Origin: CBDDFV01 sp965227335
GTDB taxonomy: Bacteria > Planctomycetota > Phycisphaerae > Phycisphaerales > SM1A02
NCBI GenBank assembly: GCA_965227335.1
Contig: CBDDFV010000006.1
Coordinates: 186,001-250,000, forward strand
Direction of reading: 5' to 3'
DNA: 64,000 nt
In this document: positions 35,301 through 45,545 of the stretch, one piece after another
How positions within the stretch are numbered: position 1 is the stretch's first letter
How the letters are laid out: every line of letters begins with the position of its first letter
Notes under the pieces: model-generated
Databases searched by the model: none
Seen by the model: only the letters and a program-made list of their open reading frames with translations
What the model was told of the DNA's origin: nothing
Program-made: the position numbers and the translations under genes

Positions 35301-37053
35301 CGTATTCACTCGCCGTGTCTGTGGTTTCGTTGTGATAGCGATACTGCGTGAAGACCTCGCGCCAAGTCGCCGCGGTCTCACCCGACCCCGGATCGACCCG
35401 AAACTCCGTCATGACCTGAACCAGATCGCCGGAGCCTCCGACGTTTTCGTCGTGGTTAGTACCTCCATCAAAGTAGGTGTACTCCGCCCGCTGCGTCACC
35501 ACCTCCTGAACCACGAAGCCGTTGTACAGCGGCCGGCAGACTTCGATGTTGGTCAGACGCCCCGATGTCGTGTCCCAGATGAACCGCACATCCGCTTCGT
35601 GACGCGCATCCTCGACCGAGGTCGGCGGTGCGTCCGGGCGATTCAGCCGAACTTGGACCAATCGGGCGTTGCCGTTCGTAGCGCCAAAGATCGTGTAGTA
35701 GTAGGTCTGCTTGTTCCCGTAGGGATCTCGGGACTCGAGCAGGAGACCAACCCGTTCGCTCACCACGCTGTAGTAGTCGCCGGTCATCTCGCCCGAGTCG
35801 TTCTCTCGGTAGAAGTTCCATTCGCGCACTCCGGGCTCGACGATCTGCCACACCGGGACATCCAGCGTGCCGTGAACGCCAGGCACTTCGATGACCGTCT
35901 TGACGGCATACTGGCTCGTGCTTCCCGGAAGCGGGTACTCAGGCCCGGTCCCGGAAACGTCGATGTCGACCGAGCCTCGGGCCATGCCGCCTGCAGTCAG
36001 TGTGCCGCTGGCCTCCTGAGCAAACGCGAAGCACGACATCGTCCACTTGTTGCCCAGCAATGCGGGCGCGGTGTAGTTCGGATCACTGTTGTAGACCCGA
36101 GAAATGACGAAGTCATCGCCGGTGATCGGAACGACCAGATCGGTCGCTGACTCCTGCTTGTTCCCACTGGCGAGATCGACCGGACTTTCTGACATCGGGC
36201 TGCTGCCGCCGACGTCGGCCTTCACACTCTCCGTTGGCACCGGCGGGCACGTCACCTGACCCGACTGCCAACCACATGATGAGGCGTCCAGCGCCGCGGC
36301 GCCGCTCTCAGAACGAGCATCGGTGCTGATTGCATCCGCGTACGGACCCGAAACGGTGATCGAGACGGTGTCCGTGACCTCCTTTTCATACCGATTGAAT
36401 CCATCCCCACCGCCCAGCGCCCAGCCCGAAGGACTCCATGACGAATTGTCTGCCTCCTCGAAGCTGTATGCAGAAATCGTCGCCGGCTGCCCCTGCGCAG
36501 CCGGCAGAAACTTGGCTTCTGATAGGAGGTCCCCGACGTAGTTGAACGGCGTACCCGATGGCGAGATCGTGTATCCATGCTGGCTTTCGCCCGCAGGACG
36601 GCCCCATTCGACCGTGACGCCAATGTCCAGAGAGGCCAGACCGCACGCTGTCGTGTCGGCACCGGTGGCGTCGCAGTCATTATCGTTCCACGCCGCCGCG
36701 GGTACGACATTGAAATGAAAGTGCCCCGAATTGGAGTTGTGAGCTATGAAGGACCACGGCGACCCGCCGCCGTCGGGACTGTCTGTCGCATACACCACAT
36801 CGCCCGACCTTGCTTGGTTTCGAATCCACTCACATTGAGGTGCCGGAAACACACACATCGATCCCACGTCGGTGAACACGCACGGGTCACCAGTATCGAC
36901 CTCACACGTCCCATCGATGATGTTTGCGCCCATGACCCGGTGGAAGCTCAGCTGCCTCCTCCACGAGAACTCCAGATCCTGAGCCAAACTCGCCGACGCC
37001 ACGAGCCCAACACTCAGTCCTAATGCGATGACACACTGGCGATTGGTCGACAT
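29389..37053 (-). CDS. secreted RHS/YD-repeat polymorphic toxin-like protein with inserted dockerin-like pair
   Basis: 2554 residues. A signal peptide (MSTNRQCVIALGLSVGLVAS, cut near ASLAQ) is followed by an N-terminal beta-rich part. A DUF6531-like entry SPVDLASGNKQESATDLVVP at ~290 begins a very long YD-repeat region, and the RHS core ends at RYRHYLPRHGRWVERDPLGF (~2207-2226). Between YSPYGEARHH and GFAGYLF lie two calcium-loop motifs, DVDGDGDVDTAD and DINRDGVVDSND, the layout of a type I dockerin. After the core, a hydrophobic linker leads to a ~120-residue tip with GRRWQDPSDVGNNIRIDMG and RVDHVVVSSRGK, which resembles toxin tips of the Ntox30 kind (from memory). The RHS shell encloses the tip until delivery. 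Export is probably by Sec, then a type II route. Confidence 0.85.
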   Translation of the reverse strand: MSTNRQCVIALGLSVGLVASASLAQDLEFSWRRQLSFHRVMGANIIDGTCEVDTGDPCVFTDVGSMCVFPAPQCEWIRNQARSGDVVYATDSPDGGGSPWSFIAHNSNSGHFHFNVVPAAAWNDNDCDATGADTTACGLASLDIGVTVEWGRPAGESQHGYTISPSGTPFNYVGDLLSEAKFLPAAQGQPATISAYSFEEADNSSWSPSGWALGGGDGFNRYEKEVTDTVSITVSGPYADAISTDARSESGAAALDASSCGWQSGQVTCPPVPTESVKADVGGSSPMSESPVDLASGNKQESATDLVVPITGDDFVISRVYNSDPNYTAPALLGNKWTMSCFAFAQEASGTLTAGGMARGSVDIDVSGTGPEYPLPGSTSQYAVKTVIEVPGVHGTLDVPVWQIVEPGVREWNFYRENDSGEMTGDYYSVVSERVGLLLESRDPYGNKQTYYYTIFGATNGNARLVQVRLNRPDAPPTSVEDARHEADVRFIWDTTSGRLTNIEVCRPLYNGFVVQEVVTQRAEYTYFDGGTNHDENVGGSGDLVQVMTEFRVDPGSGETAATWREVFTQYRYHNETTDTASEYDFVGDDGQLKMLIRGEQIEYYAEEQDEDSLQAAAGALLNSSDSVVEEYASKMVEEYDDTTGQVKIQWVLSACGCAGGGTQGVRLSYDYFDHDDPADGTDTIKVIEEVRDGSVSQLDPYRTTYYEMYTPTSSGVPFLRSRAIVDDANATGTWITFFDHDSSGNLTAVYTPAALDAGEYAAGTNNDSPEYGVGNDEDDDPVSPFLEDSGLIRVYEYTSDNRRSKISVRDGGLGSDVLVSETIYGDADTTDDDRAYLPNEVRRYRTDSSSPTAAEIEVVTFEYGFHTTGGHDVAYVKRSEEAEASGELGPGGTYSSYELFDTFGNGYCSIAADGSIDYRQFDTYSRSADQPSGGVISRTGQVVQVIGNADPSAVPSVPGITMSNFGRFNESQLSTQGGSLTTLVVRDPLGRVKEVVSPSGLSTRFRTEIRGSCPGRPNHEEYLATVVLPVQFDTDEHDGPAVVQWFNADGDLIAEVHYPPSAAYTLASETAFASYPIFVEDYSFGAAVFQVEIEHDVAGLVEHTRRYHDVGSSAYYEDTYTYDQLGRLETAENDEGTIVRYGYDVLHRVIQKEIGTDTDPSTGDMEVVLDVYFDGSASAQGIGNGNVTRVVEHVDAGNRITDYEYDFRDRLIIIDNPEQPDVLMAYDNLSRVTQTGVFSVLPTASHDFNSSDSTRYVYTETAFSQRGLPYSTRRSIDPAAATHEFLETRHWFDEVGRIVGTWAPNSPVMKTQYDGLGRPTIEYVTDGGDASDATYSDFYSSPTTVVSNDVVLEQQEYRYVLGDDEPTTQAGLMDLVTTRLRTHDASGTALGALSPTTSPLAVSTYSGRYFDGADRVTRMIEFGTNTTGFVAANSVPTNFDLDWDSSGDQLVTEIVYGDRGLVETVVTPGGGSAGTAAQVIKRLYDDLYRQIATIENYEDAVLAKHSTEPRWSVTSGLDVNEPDTDRVISTYLNSAGQVTAHTVHLPDGTASEFVQNTTYIYTSNKGASSGQSEIASNNLLTEIRFPDETTGASSSAAAYTKKMAYNTLGELVFMEDQNQTEHKYHRDDLGRITLDEVLDAPNVDDAIEGIETEYTAFGTIDSVSSLSDVSMGTIANEVAFTYTGLLQIETFAQSHSGAVDSSTPIIRYVYEEEVPGASTPVGNYSRAYELEYPHVTTAGFTLEIKRSGLNSLISRIGGLDESDVAGTPPSIVEYEYLGLGQPVTVDYMTPGVVLDRFRAFDGDDTPGTYPGWDRFGRLINQMWVDVTFGPGGTAGIPNGPPIVHSEYSYDKDTNRTADYNVLPGTQWDNGREYSYDSLDRLEGAQFGVGDASSFSGTSSPEWAWDLDMANRWAGVSLDIDNDGSYTGAGEFDQSPTHNEANELTDRGGLAFAYDAAGNLTDEETSTGGSEFLYVHDAWNRLVSIEGVPSGGSSNGNIAEYEYNGLHHRILVRSDVSLPLTGPVDEARQLFYSPDWQLIEERIDDTYTGTFAADRIIQTVWGVIGIDNALVRRLDDDVDGTIEERHWLLCDAIGSVVAVVDSNARVLERVVYSPYGEARHHQGHDVDGDGDVDTADTAIITAISLSAAPSIGGANYRAEADINRDGVVDSNDSVGPNARALADGLISDIDNVVGFAGYLFNSPGQQYTVRYRHYLPRHGRWVERDPLGFIDGGNVYQYSASSPVDLVDSFGLFWGKNTDYDPILFAQQQRDFALRAQWKAGVINDKQYSALLRVSGHHHRGEIYAALAHKYGEEVGRWRGVKNIGLGGVEMAGGAFSSPFLGGVGGLVLIVHGADTAFSGIRSLIDGAEHRTFTATCVTDVTGSEAVGDWADIALSTIDLPVAIWRLATREAGEHVLRAAMRNRASAGSCSSGGRGIPGVPLARHARTGDEFLAGDEFLRATDMVPNAWIERANRKGVGRRWQDPSDVGNNIRIDMGIPNSPWPSQRVDHVVVSSRGKLIGRDGQPLSGALSDNAVQAHIPLSEYVNWSSWNAP

Positions 37054-37174
37054 CTATTATCCTCCGGCCGGGGGCGACTCGATATTCTTCGGATGCGAGG
37101 GTGGCCGCGTGGGCTTGACGAGTATCATACGAAGCGTCCGCTGATTCCGCTTTCTCTCACGGAGCAAACCCAAT

Positions 37175-37831
37175 ATGAACCGAATGCTGAGCGTACTGAT
37201 GATCGCCGCTGCTGCCTCTGTAGCGGAGGCGTCGGCGACAACAGAAGCCGCGGCCTCAATGGGCATTACCCCGGAAGCGTGTGCGATTGCAGGACTAACC
37301 CCCACCCAGGTTACAGAAGTGCTGTCTACCCTCCTGGCAAACGACGCCCAAGTCACTTTCTTGGCAGAGCTGGAATCACAACGCGGATCTCTGGAAGCCG
37401 ATCTGGACTCTCTCAAGTCGGCCCTAGCAGGTGGAGATTCCGATGCCAACAGCGGCAGTGATATGTTTGCTCTGGAGAACACGATCTCCCTACTCGACGC
37501 ACAAATCGAATCCGCCTGGACCAATCTGTACAGCGGTGCTGTTGAAACGCTGCCGATATCGGCAACGACTCGCCTTGAAGCCTATCGGCTGAGCCGACGA
37601 TTCAAGGTCGAACCGGCAATGCGCGCGATCCCTAGGACGGCTGCCGACTGGATGCTCATCGAGTCCTCACTGCGTCGCGAGGCAATCGCTTTGGCTCGAG
37701 GGGATGAAGTTGATCCTCAGGACGTAGCATTACTGGCTGCCATCCGCCAGACTCCGATCACGATTGAAGCCGAATCGCTGCTCGCCGCGAACCTGCCCGC
37801 CCTTCGCGGCATATTCCTCTCGTACCATTAG
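37175..37831 (+). CDS. secreted helical protein of unknown function
   Basis: 218 residues from ATG 37175 with GGAG ten bases upstream. A signal peptide (RMLSVLMIAAAASVAEASAT) is followed by a mostly helical, acidic protein. A coiled segment runs over ~65-85 (ELESQRGSLEADLDSLKSAL), and there are two long helices toward the end. No family is recognised, and there is no cysteine pair or anchor. It is divergent from the RHS gene across 121 bp and convergent with the dockerin protein gene, which begins its 3' end 10 bp away. It could be an envelope or exported accessory factor. Confidence 0.7.
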   Translation: MNRMLSVLMIAAAASVAEASATTEAAASMGITPEACAIAGLTPTQVTEVLSTLLANDAQVTFLAELESQRGSLEADLDSLKSALAGGDSDANSGSDMFALENTISLLDAQIESAWTNLYSGAVETLPISATTRLEAYRLSRRFKVEPAMRAIPRTAADWMLIESSLRREAIALARGDEVDPQDVALLAAIRQTPITIEAESLLAANLPALRGIFLSYH

Positions 37832-37841
37832 ACCAAGAGCG

Positions 37842-39281
37842 TCATTCGACCGGGCACACGCCCCAATAGGCTAGTAACACCGCGAAGTCGTCTGCCCCGA
37901 CGTGGCCGTCGTTCGTCAAGTCGGCGCAGGACGACTCTCCACATTCGCCCCATGCGGCCAGCAGCTGAGCGAGATCCGCGCTGGTCACCAGTCCATCGTC
38001 ATCAAGGTCAGCAGCGCACAGATCGATCTCGTCGATCGCAAAAAGAGACCCGATCTGGCGACCCCGCCCCTCGATCCATCGATCCGCGCCAACAACCGCT
38101 CTGATGTACTTGGCGCCTCCGGTCAGCCCGGTTGCGAGCCCGAACTGCCCGTCGTTCACGGGCCGGGGCGGAAACAGAGGATGCGGCCCAAGCCAACCAT
38201 CGCCAGCATTTCTGAGAATCATGACTGAGCCGCCATTGGCTTGCTGCTCACTATCAAAAGGCCACCCGAGAAGACAGACCATGCCAGTGCTGTCAGCAGC
38301 CAACGATACCCGGGGCCAACTCTGCATGCCCTCGAAGACGAAGTCGCGATCGAACACCCAGCCGTCCTGAAGGTCTCTTCGGAAGAGGTTGAGGGTCGCG
38401 GAACTCTCTCCAACCGCCGCCCACTGCACGCCCTTCCATTCGCAAACCGAAATACTGACGAGGCCCCCTTGACGCTCGCCGCGCGGGGATTGGATGATTT
38501 GGGTCTGGCCCCACACACCGTCGACCTCTTCGAAACACCTTACAACGGTTGGCACGATCGGATTACTATCCATCAGGAGAACGAGTCGAACGTCCGGGGT
38601 CACCAGTGCCGCAAGGCGAAGGCCAAGGGCAACGCTGATCTCGCCTTCAGGCGCACTGAGCTTCGCAACCTCAACCCACGTTGCCCCGTTCCACTCGAAT
38701 ACGTACGCGGCACCGGTACCGCCGCCCCCGTACGGTTCTCCGCGTTCGTACGCGCCCACGACCAGGAGCCAGGATTGGCCGTCCGTTACGAGTTCAAGAC
38801 GGACTCCGAACTCGTCACCGTCTTTGCCGTCAGACGGCACGAGCTTCTGCTCCTGCTGCCAGCCCTCGACATCATCGCGGCGAAACACGTATACGGCACC
38901 GGTCTCTTTTCCTGAGTCGTTCAGTCCCCGGGGAGCGCCGACCACAACCCGCTCGGCCCCCCCCCCGCACGCCGCACCCACATGGAACCCGAAATTGATG
39001 GACTCAACAGTATCCCACGGCTCAAAGTTCTCCTCAAGCGCCCATCCGCGATCGCTCTGACGAAATGCATATGCGGCCTCGGAGTCGCTCCAGGCAGCAC
39101 CTCCGACAATAAGATCACGGGCACCTTCGCCTATGCGAACTGCGGACCAACCATAGAGGTCGCCTGACTGGGGATTTGGCGAGGGCAACGGCGCGAGTTC
39201 GAATTGCTGAGCCATCGCAGATTGGTCCAAGAGAGCCGAGGAAATCGCTGAGATCGCGACCAGAAGAAGCCTCGTGTGCAT
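37842..39281 (-). CDS. secreted beta-propeller-like protein with GC-type dockerin end
   Basis: 479 residues from ATG 39281 with GGAGA. A signal peptide (LLLVAISAISSALLDQSAMA) is followed by repeats of the FG-GAP type (YGWSAVRIGEGARDLIVGGA, VGAACGGGAERVVVGAPRG, DGDEFGVRLELVTDG), suggesting an integrin-like propeller. The C-terminal 60 residues contain LCAADLDDDGLVTSADLAQL and SCADLTNDGHVGADDFAVLL, with WGECGESS and WGVCPVE. These are the paired calcium loops of the GC-type dockerin end described in planctomycetes, thought to serve sorting or anchoring of exported proteins. It is divergent from the type II secretion operon and is a likely substrate. Confidence 0.8.
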   Translation of the reverse strand: MHTRLLLVAISAISSALLDQSAMAQQFELAPLPSPNPQSGDLYGWSAVRIGEGARDLIVGGAAWSDSEAAYAFRQSDRGWALEENFEPWDTVESINFGFHVGAACGGGAERVVVGAPRGLNDSGKETGAVYVFRRDDVEGWQQEQKLVPSDGKDGDEFGVRLELVTDGQSWLLVVGAYERGEPYGGGGTGAAYVFEWNGATWVEVAKLSAPEGEISVALGLRLAALVTPDVRLVLLMDSNPIVPTVVRCFEEVDGVWGQTQIIQSPRGERQGGLVSISVCEWKGVQWAAVGESSATLNLFRRDLQDGWVFDRDFVFEGMQSWPRVSLAADSTGMVCLLGWPFDSEQQANGGSVMILRNAGDGWLGPHPLFPPRPVNDGQFGLATGLTGGAKYIRAVVGADRWIEGRGRQIGSLFAIDEIDLCAADLDDDGLVTSADLAQLLAAWGECGESSCADLTNDGHVGADDFAVLLAYWGVCPVE

Positions 39282-39391
39282 CAGTTGTTCTCCGACCGTT
39301 CTTTTTGTGGTTGGCTACGGCTCTGGCGAGTATCTTGGCCCGATGTGCAGCCGTCAATGAGATTAGCGAGTATCGATAGGAGGCTGGATTC

Positions 39392-41577
39392 TTGCATCTC
39401 TTCGGACGCCTAGCGATAGTCGGTCTACTGGCTGCTCTTCCGGCCCCTGGCCGTTGCGCTGTCGCCTCTCAACCGAGCGGGCCTACTGGCGTGGCCATCC
39501 CCGACGATACAAATCTGGCGCGACTGCTCGATCTCTCGTCAGATCTTCTCGCACTTTCCATTGAATACGATGACCAGACACTGCGAGACTTGGACGTTCA
39601 CGTGAGATCACAGACTCTGATGTCGCCCAAGCAACTCTGGGCCCTGACGGGCGAACTACTCGCTGCGAAGGGACACTTCACGATCCGCCGTCCGAACTCA
39701 GCGATCATCAGTGTCGTGCGGAGTACTGAGGCAGCTGATCAGGCACGACTTGACACGATGGCCTCGCTCGACCCCGACGTCGGGTTTGCCAAGGTTTGGA
39801 TCGATCTCGACGAGATCGGTACGGAGGCCGCGTCCGATCTGGTCAAGCCCGTCCTCTCAAGAAACGCGGTCATCGCACCAATCGGCGATCGCGGCGGACT
39901 CGTGGTGGCCGATCGAGTTTCGAGACTTCGCGATGCAGCGGCCGTTCTTGAAGCGCATGGTGCCAGTGCTGGCGAACTAGCGGTCGAACGCATCCCCTCT
40001 CAGTATGTCGAAGCCAAACAACTCGACATCCTCCTGACGACGACCGTCGCTACCCGCAACACCCTCACGCCCACGCCGCTCCGCGGCAAGGCATCTCCGT
40101 CCCCCGACGGCGCCTCGATGCTGGTGATCGCCCCGAGCGATGAACTCTCCGTATGGCGGAGCCTGATCGAGCAGCTTGACCAGCGCCAGCCGGTCACAAC
40201 TGTCTCGCATGCGGTCGGCGCTGACGACCTGGCGGAAGTCGCGACGTTGATCGAAGCGACCGCGAGGGATGTTTCGCCGCGAGGGTCAGGAGAACAGTGG
40301 AGCGTCGTTCAGAACGACCTGACTGGCGCCTTGGTCATCACCGCGACGCCGAGCGAGCACGACGCGATCCGGTCCGTTCTGGCCGAGTTGGCCGCGCTGC
40401 CTGCGGAAGCCCGCCGGCCCGTACGCACGTTCGCGATCCGTAATCGCAGCGTCCGCGAGCTCATGGAGACCCTGACCACCATCATCGATGCCGGCGCCAT
40501 CGACGCCGCAGTGAGCTTCGAGCCCGGAGCCACGTTTGACGCATCGCGGGCGCGGCAGCGGAGCGAGCGGAACGTCCTACCGGCACAGACGCCAGCCGAG
40601 CCGGCGTCATCGCCCGAAGCGGCGCCAGCCCGCAATTCCCGTGGCGCCGAGCCCGCCGCCCTGACGCTGACCGTAGACGAGGGCACGAATACGATCATCG
40701 CCGTCGGCGACGCCCGACAACTCGCTCGTCTGGAAGAACTGATCGCGGTGCTCGATGTCCGCCAGGCGCAGGTCATGCTCGAGGTCCTGATCGTGAGCCT
40801 CTCCGAAGGCGACACCCTCGACCTCGGCGTCGAACTCGAACAGATGGGCGTCTCGGGCGGCACGATGTACAGCCTGGGTTCGCTCTTCGGACTCTCGGGC
40901 GGCGGCACCGAACCATCGACCTTCTCCGCCGGCGCGGGGTTCACCGGACTCGTCCTGAATCCCGGCGACTTCCGCGTCCTCGTGCGAGCATTGCAGACGC
41001 TCAACGAAGGCCGCTCGCTCAACATCCCGAAGGTCCTTGTCAACAACAACGTCCCGGCAACGCTCGATTCGGTGCTGCAGCAGCCGTTCACGAGCACGAA
41101 CGCGTCGGACACGGTCGCGACGACCTCGTTCGGCGGGACCGAGGACGCGGGGACGACGATCACGGTGACGCCGCAGATCGCGGAGGGCGATCATGTCGTG
41201 CTCGAGTACGCGGTGTCATTGAGCCAGTTCGTGGGCGAATCGAGCGACCCGGGTCTGCCGCCGCCGCGTTTCCAGAACACGCTGGAGAGTTCGGTCACGA
41301 TCCCCGACGGATACGCGATCGCCGTCGGCGGACTGGAGACACTGACGGAGGCGGAGGCGATCTCGCAGATTCCGCTACTCGGCGACCTCCCGCTGATCGG
41401 CGAGGCGTTCAAGAACCGCTCACTGTCCCAGTCGAAGACCCGGTTCTTCGTCTTCGTCCGTCCGACGATCCTGCGGCACGGCGGCTTCGAAGACCTCAAG
41501 TACCTGAGCGATCAGGACCTCGCCGAAGCGCAGATCGACGATGGCTGGCCTGATCTCGAACCCGTGATCATCCGCTG

Positions 41578-41578
<1 letters not shown>
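39392..41578 (+). CDS. gspD: type II secretion secretin GspD
   Basis: 728 residues from a TTG at 39392, fixed by AGGAGG eight bases upstream. A signal peptide (LAIVGLLAALPAPGRCAVA) is followed by an N0 domain (LDVHVRSQTLMSPKQLWALT) and N1-N3 repeats (VERIPSQYVEAKQLDILLTT, VRTFAIRNRSVRELMETL). After an Ala/Pro-rich linker comes the secretin core with IPKVLVNNNVPATLDSV, SVTIPDGYAIAVGGL, IPLLGDLPLIGEAF and FFVFVRPTIL. It forms the outer-membrane channel. The stop overlaps the gspE start (TGATG). No C-terminal pilotin-binding tail is obvious. Confidence 0.92.
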
Positions 41579-43055
<1,477 letters not shown>

Positions 43056-43059
<4 letters not shown>

Positions 43060-44294
43060 GCGAGGTCTGGCGCTACACCGCCATCGCTATCGAAGGCGAC
43101 CATGCCCCCCAGCGCGGCGAACTCGCCGGCGACTCCGCGGCAGACGTCCGCGCCTCGCTCCGTCGGATCGGACTCCAGGTCATCGACCTCAAACCGATTC
43201 GCCAGCGGTCGATGCCCACGATCGCGTGGCTGGGTCCGCTGCGCGAGGTGCTGCACCGACATCTCCGCCGCCGGCGCACGCAGGATCGCGCCGAACTCTA
43301 CGACGGCATGGCGACGATGCTCCGCTCAGGACTACCGCTCCTCGAGACGGTCGATGTCCTCTCCGACAACGCCGCGGCGCGTGGCAAGCGCAACCCGCGA
43401 CGAGCCATGCTCGTTCAACTGCGCGAGCGACTGCGGTCGGGCGACTCACTCGCCGCCGCGATGCGTGCGCACCCCGGGTGGTTCGATGTCGCGGAAGTCG
43501 CCATGGTCGAAGCGGGACAGCACGGCGGCACGCTGCCGGAAGTGCTCGGGCGATTGACCGATCGCTGCCAGCGGTCGGGCGCCCTCGGCCAGAAGCTCAC
43601 CGGCGCGCTCGCCTATCCCGCTGTCGTCGCCCTGGTCGGCCTTGGCGTCGTGATCTTCCTCTCGGTGAAGACCCTGCCCGATCTCGTGGTGATCCTCGAC
43701 CAGTCCGGGGTCGAGACGCCGCTTCTCACCCGGATCGTGATGGCCTTCGGAGCGGGGCTGGCGGGGTGGTGGTGGCTCATCCTTTTAATAGGCGTTCTGG
43801 CGATCCTCGCCGTCACGATCGGGACGACTGTTCTCGGACGGCGGGATTCGAGCCTCAGCCGCTTCGCTCCGCTGGTGTTCCGCCGGATCGGCGCCGCGCG
43901 GGTCTCACTTCAACTGGCCGAGTTGCTGCGTTCGGGCGTCCCGATGGTCGACGCGCTTCGGGTGCTGGCCCCCACGGCCGGTCCAGCCCTGCGGCGCCGT
44001 CTCACCGAAGCCGCTCACGCGGTCGAGCGTGGCGATGATCTCGCCGACGCCCTGCACGACGGACGCTGGTTCGACGGGGAGTTCCGGCGACTCGTTCAGA
44101 TCGGGCAGATGAGCGGCGAACTCGACGAGCTGCTTGATCGCATCGGGCAGCGGTACGAGCGTCAGTCGACGCGGCTGATCGATCGACTCGCTTCGCTGCT
44201 CGAACCCGCGGTCATTCTCTCGCTCGCGGTCCTGATCGGATTCGTGGTCATGGCGGCGATCCTGCCGCTGGTTCGATTGAAGGAGGTGCTGTGA
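43056..44294 (+). CDS. gspF: type II secretion inner-membrane platform protein GspF
   Basis: 412 residues with the duplicated T2SF domain. Repeat 1 is LYDGMATMLRSGLPLLETVD...VAEVAMVEAGQHGG and repeat 2 is LQLAELLRSGVPMVDALRVL...LVQIGQMSGELDELL. Three membrane segments are visible (AVVALVGLGVVIFLSV, GWWWLILLIGVLAILAVTI, ILSLAVLIGFVVMAAILPL). ATG 43056 overlaps the gspE stop. It is the inner-membrane scaffold on which GspE acts. Confidence 0.93.
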
Positions 44295-44734
44295 TGCACG
44301 CTCTGTCTCACTCTGTCGTGCGCCGCCGCGCCATGACGCTGGTCGAGGTTCTGGCGGTCGTCATCATCCTGAGTCTGATCGCGGGGACGCTCTTGATCAG
44401 CTTCTCGGGCTCAGTTGGCGAGGCGAAGCACGAACTGGCGAAGACGGGGATCGGGTCCATCGCCGCCCAGCTCGAGAAGTACCACATGAAGCATGGCAGC
44501 TTCCCGACGAACGACCTGGGTCTTCAAGCGCTGACGGACGGGCACGCCCAGCCGACCGCGTCCTACTACCTGAGCCCCGGCCAACTGAGCGACCCCTGGA
44601 AGAAGCCCTACCTCTACGTCAACCCCGGCCCCGATGGTCATCCGTACGAGATCCTCTCATACGGCGCTGACGGACAGCGCGGCGGTGACGGCGAGAACGC
44701 TGACATCTCTTCCATCAACCTGAAGGCGGACTGA
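44291..44734 (+). CDS. gspG: major pseudopilin GspG
   Basis: 147 residues. The prepilin site reads RRRA|MTLVEVLAVVIILSLIAG: Ala at -1 and Met at +1 instead of the usual Gly and Phe, with Glu at +5 kept. The C-terminal part has the GspG signature: KYHMKHGSFPTNDLGLQALT, LSDPWKKPYLYVNPG and YEILSYGADGQRGGDGENAD, the last being the calcium-binding loop. It is the main subunit of the pseudopilus. The ATG at 44291 overlaps the gspF stop. Confidence 0.93.
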   Translation: MMHALSHSVVRRRAMTLVEVLAVVIILSLIAGTLLISFSGSVGEAKHELAKTGIGSIAAQLEKYHMKHGSFPTNDLGLQALTDGHAQPTASYYLSPGQLSDPWKKPYLYVNPGPDGHPYEILSYGADGQRGGDGENADISSINLKAD

Positions 44735-44739
44735 CCCAC

Positions 44740-45168
44740 GTGAACCGTCGCGGCCTCACCCTGATCGAACTACTCGCCGTGATCACCCTGATCACGATGG
44801 TCGCCGGTGTTGCGCTGGCGGGGCTGTCGAGTGGCTCTGAGGAGGCCCGACTCCGCGCGGCGACCGCCGATGTCGTTGCCCTCGACGCCCACGCACGGCG
44901 GTCGGCTGAGCGGCACGGCGCCGTCGCGCTGGAACGCGTCGACCCGGACCGGCTTCGCCTCACCAACGCCTCGGGTCAAGTCGCGAACCTCTCGCTCCGC
45001 CACGGCGTTGAAGTGCAAATCCTCGTCAACGAAGCTCCCGTGAACGCGATCGGCGTCGATGCTCTCGGGCGGAGCGACGACTACGAGATCCGCGTCACTC
45101 TGAACGGCCTCGAGCGACGCATCGTCGTCGCGGGTCTCACCGGATGGACCGAGGAGTCGGCGCCATGA
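44740..45168 (+). CDS. gspH: minor pseudopilin, GspH-like
   Basis: 142 residues from GTG 44740, five bp after gspG. The N-terminus MNRRG|LTLIELLAVITLITMVAG has a clean prepilin peptidase site and hydrophobic helix. The rest is beta-rich and poorly conserved (ASGQVANLSLRHGVEVQILV). Position between gspG and the gspI-like gene and the length point to GspH. Confidence 0.75.
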   Translation: MNRRGLTLIELLAVITLITMVAGVALAGLSSGSEEARLRAATADVVALDAHARRSAERHGAVALERVDPDRLRLTNASGQVANLSLRHGVEVQILVNEAPVNAIGVDALGRSDDYEIRVTLNGLERRIVVAGLTGWTEESAP

Positions 45169-45545
45169 TGCGGCGCGGCCTGACGTTGATCGAAGTCCTC
45201 GCGGCGACGGTGCTGCTCAGCCTGATCGCCGCGACGTGCCTGCCGCTCATGCAGAAGGCCACCCGAGATCTTGCGGCCACACCGACGCCGGCGGCGTGGG
45301 ACACCATTCAACTTCAGGATCTCATGGACGAAGTGGCTCAAGACCCGGCCGCGTTCGGCATCGAGGATTGGCCACCGATCGCGGCAACACTCGCGTGGCC
45401 CGACGGCGCTGCGCGACCACCAGTCGAACTTCGGCGCATCCACGAGGCCGACCCACACGTCTGGCTGGAAGCCGCGTGCGATGGGCAGCGGATCTTCGTG
45501 TGGGCGGCGTTGCCGGATGACCCCGAGGCGGAGGGCGCACCATGA
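45165..45545 (+). CDS. gspI: minor pseudopilin, GspI-like
   Basis: 126 residues from ATG 45165, which overlaps the previous stop (ATGA); the longer frame starting at 45144 would overlap more and has no site. MMRRG|LTLIEVLAATVLLSLIAA is the prepilin signal. The remainder is short and acidic. GspI initiates the minor pseudopilin tip with J and K; order in the operon supports the call, sequence outside the N-terminus does not add much. Confidence 0.7.
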   Translation: MMRRGLTLIEVLAATVLLSLIAATCLPLMQKATRDLAATPTPAAWDTIQLQDLMDEVAQDPAAFGIEDWPPIAATLAWPDGAARPPVELRRIHEADPHVWLEAACDGQRIFVWAALPDDPEAEGAP

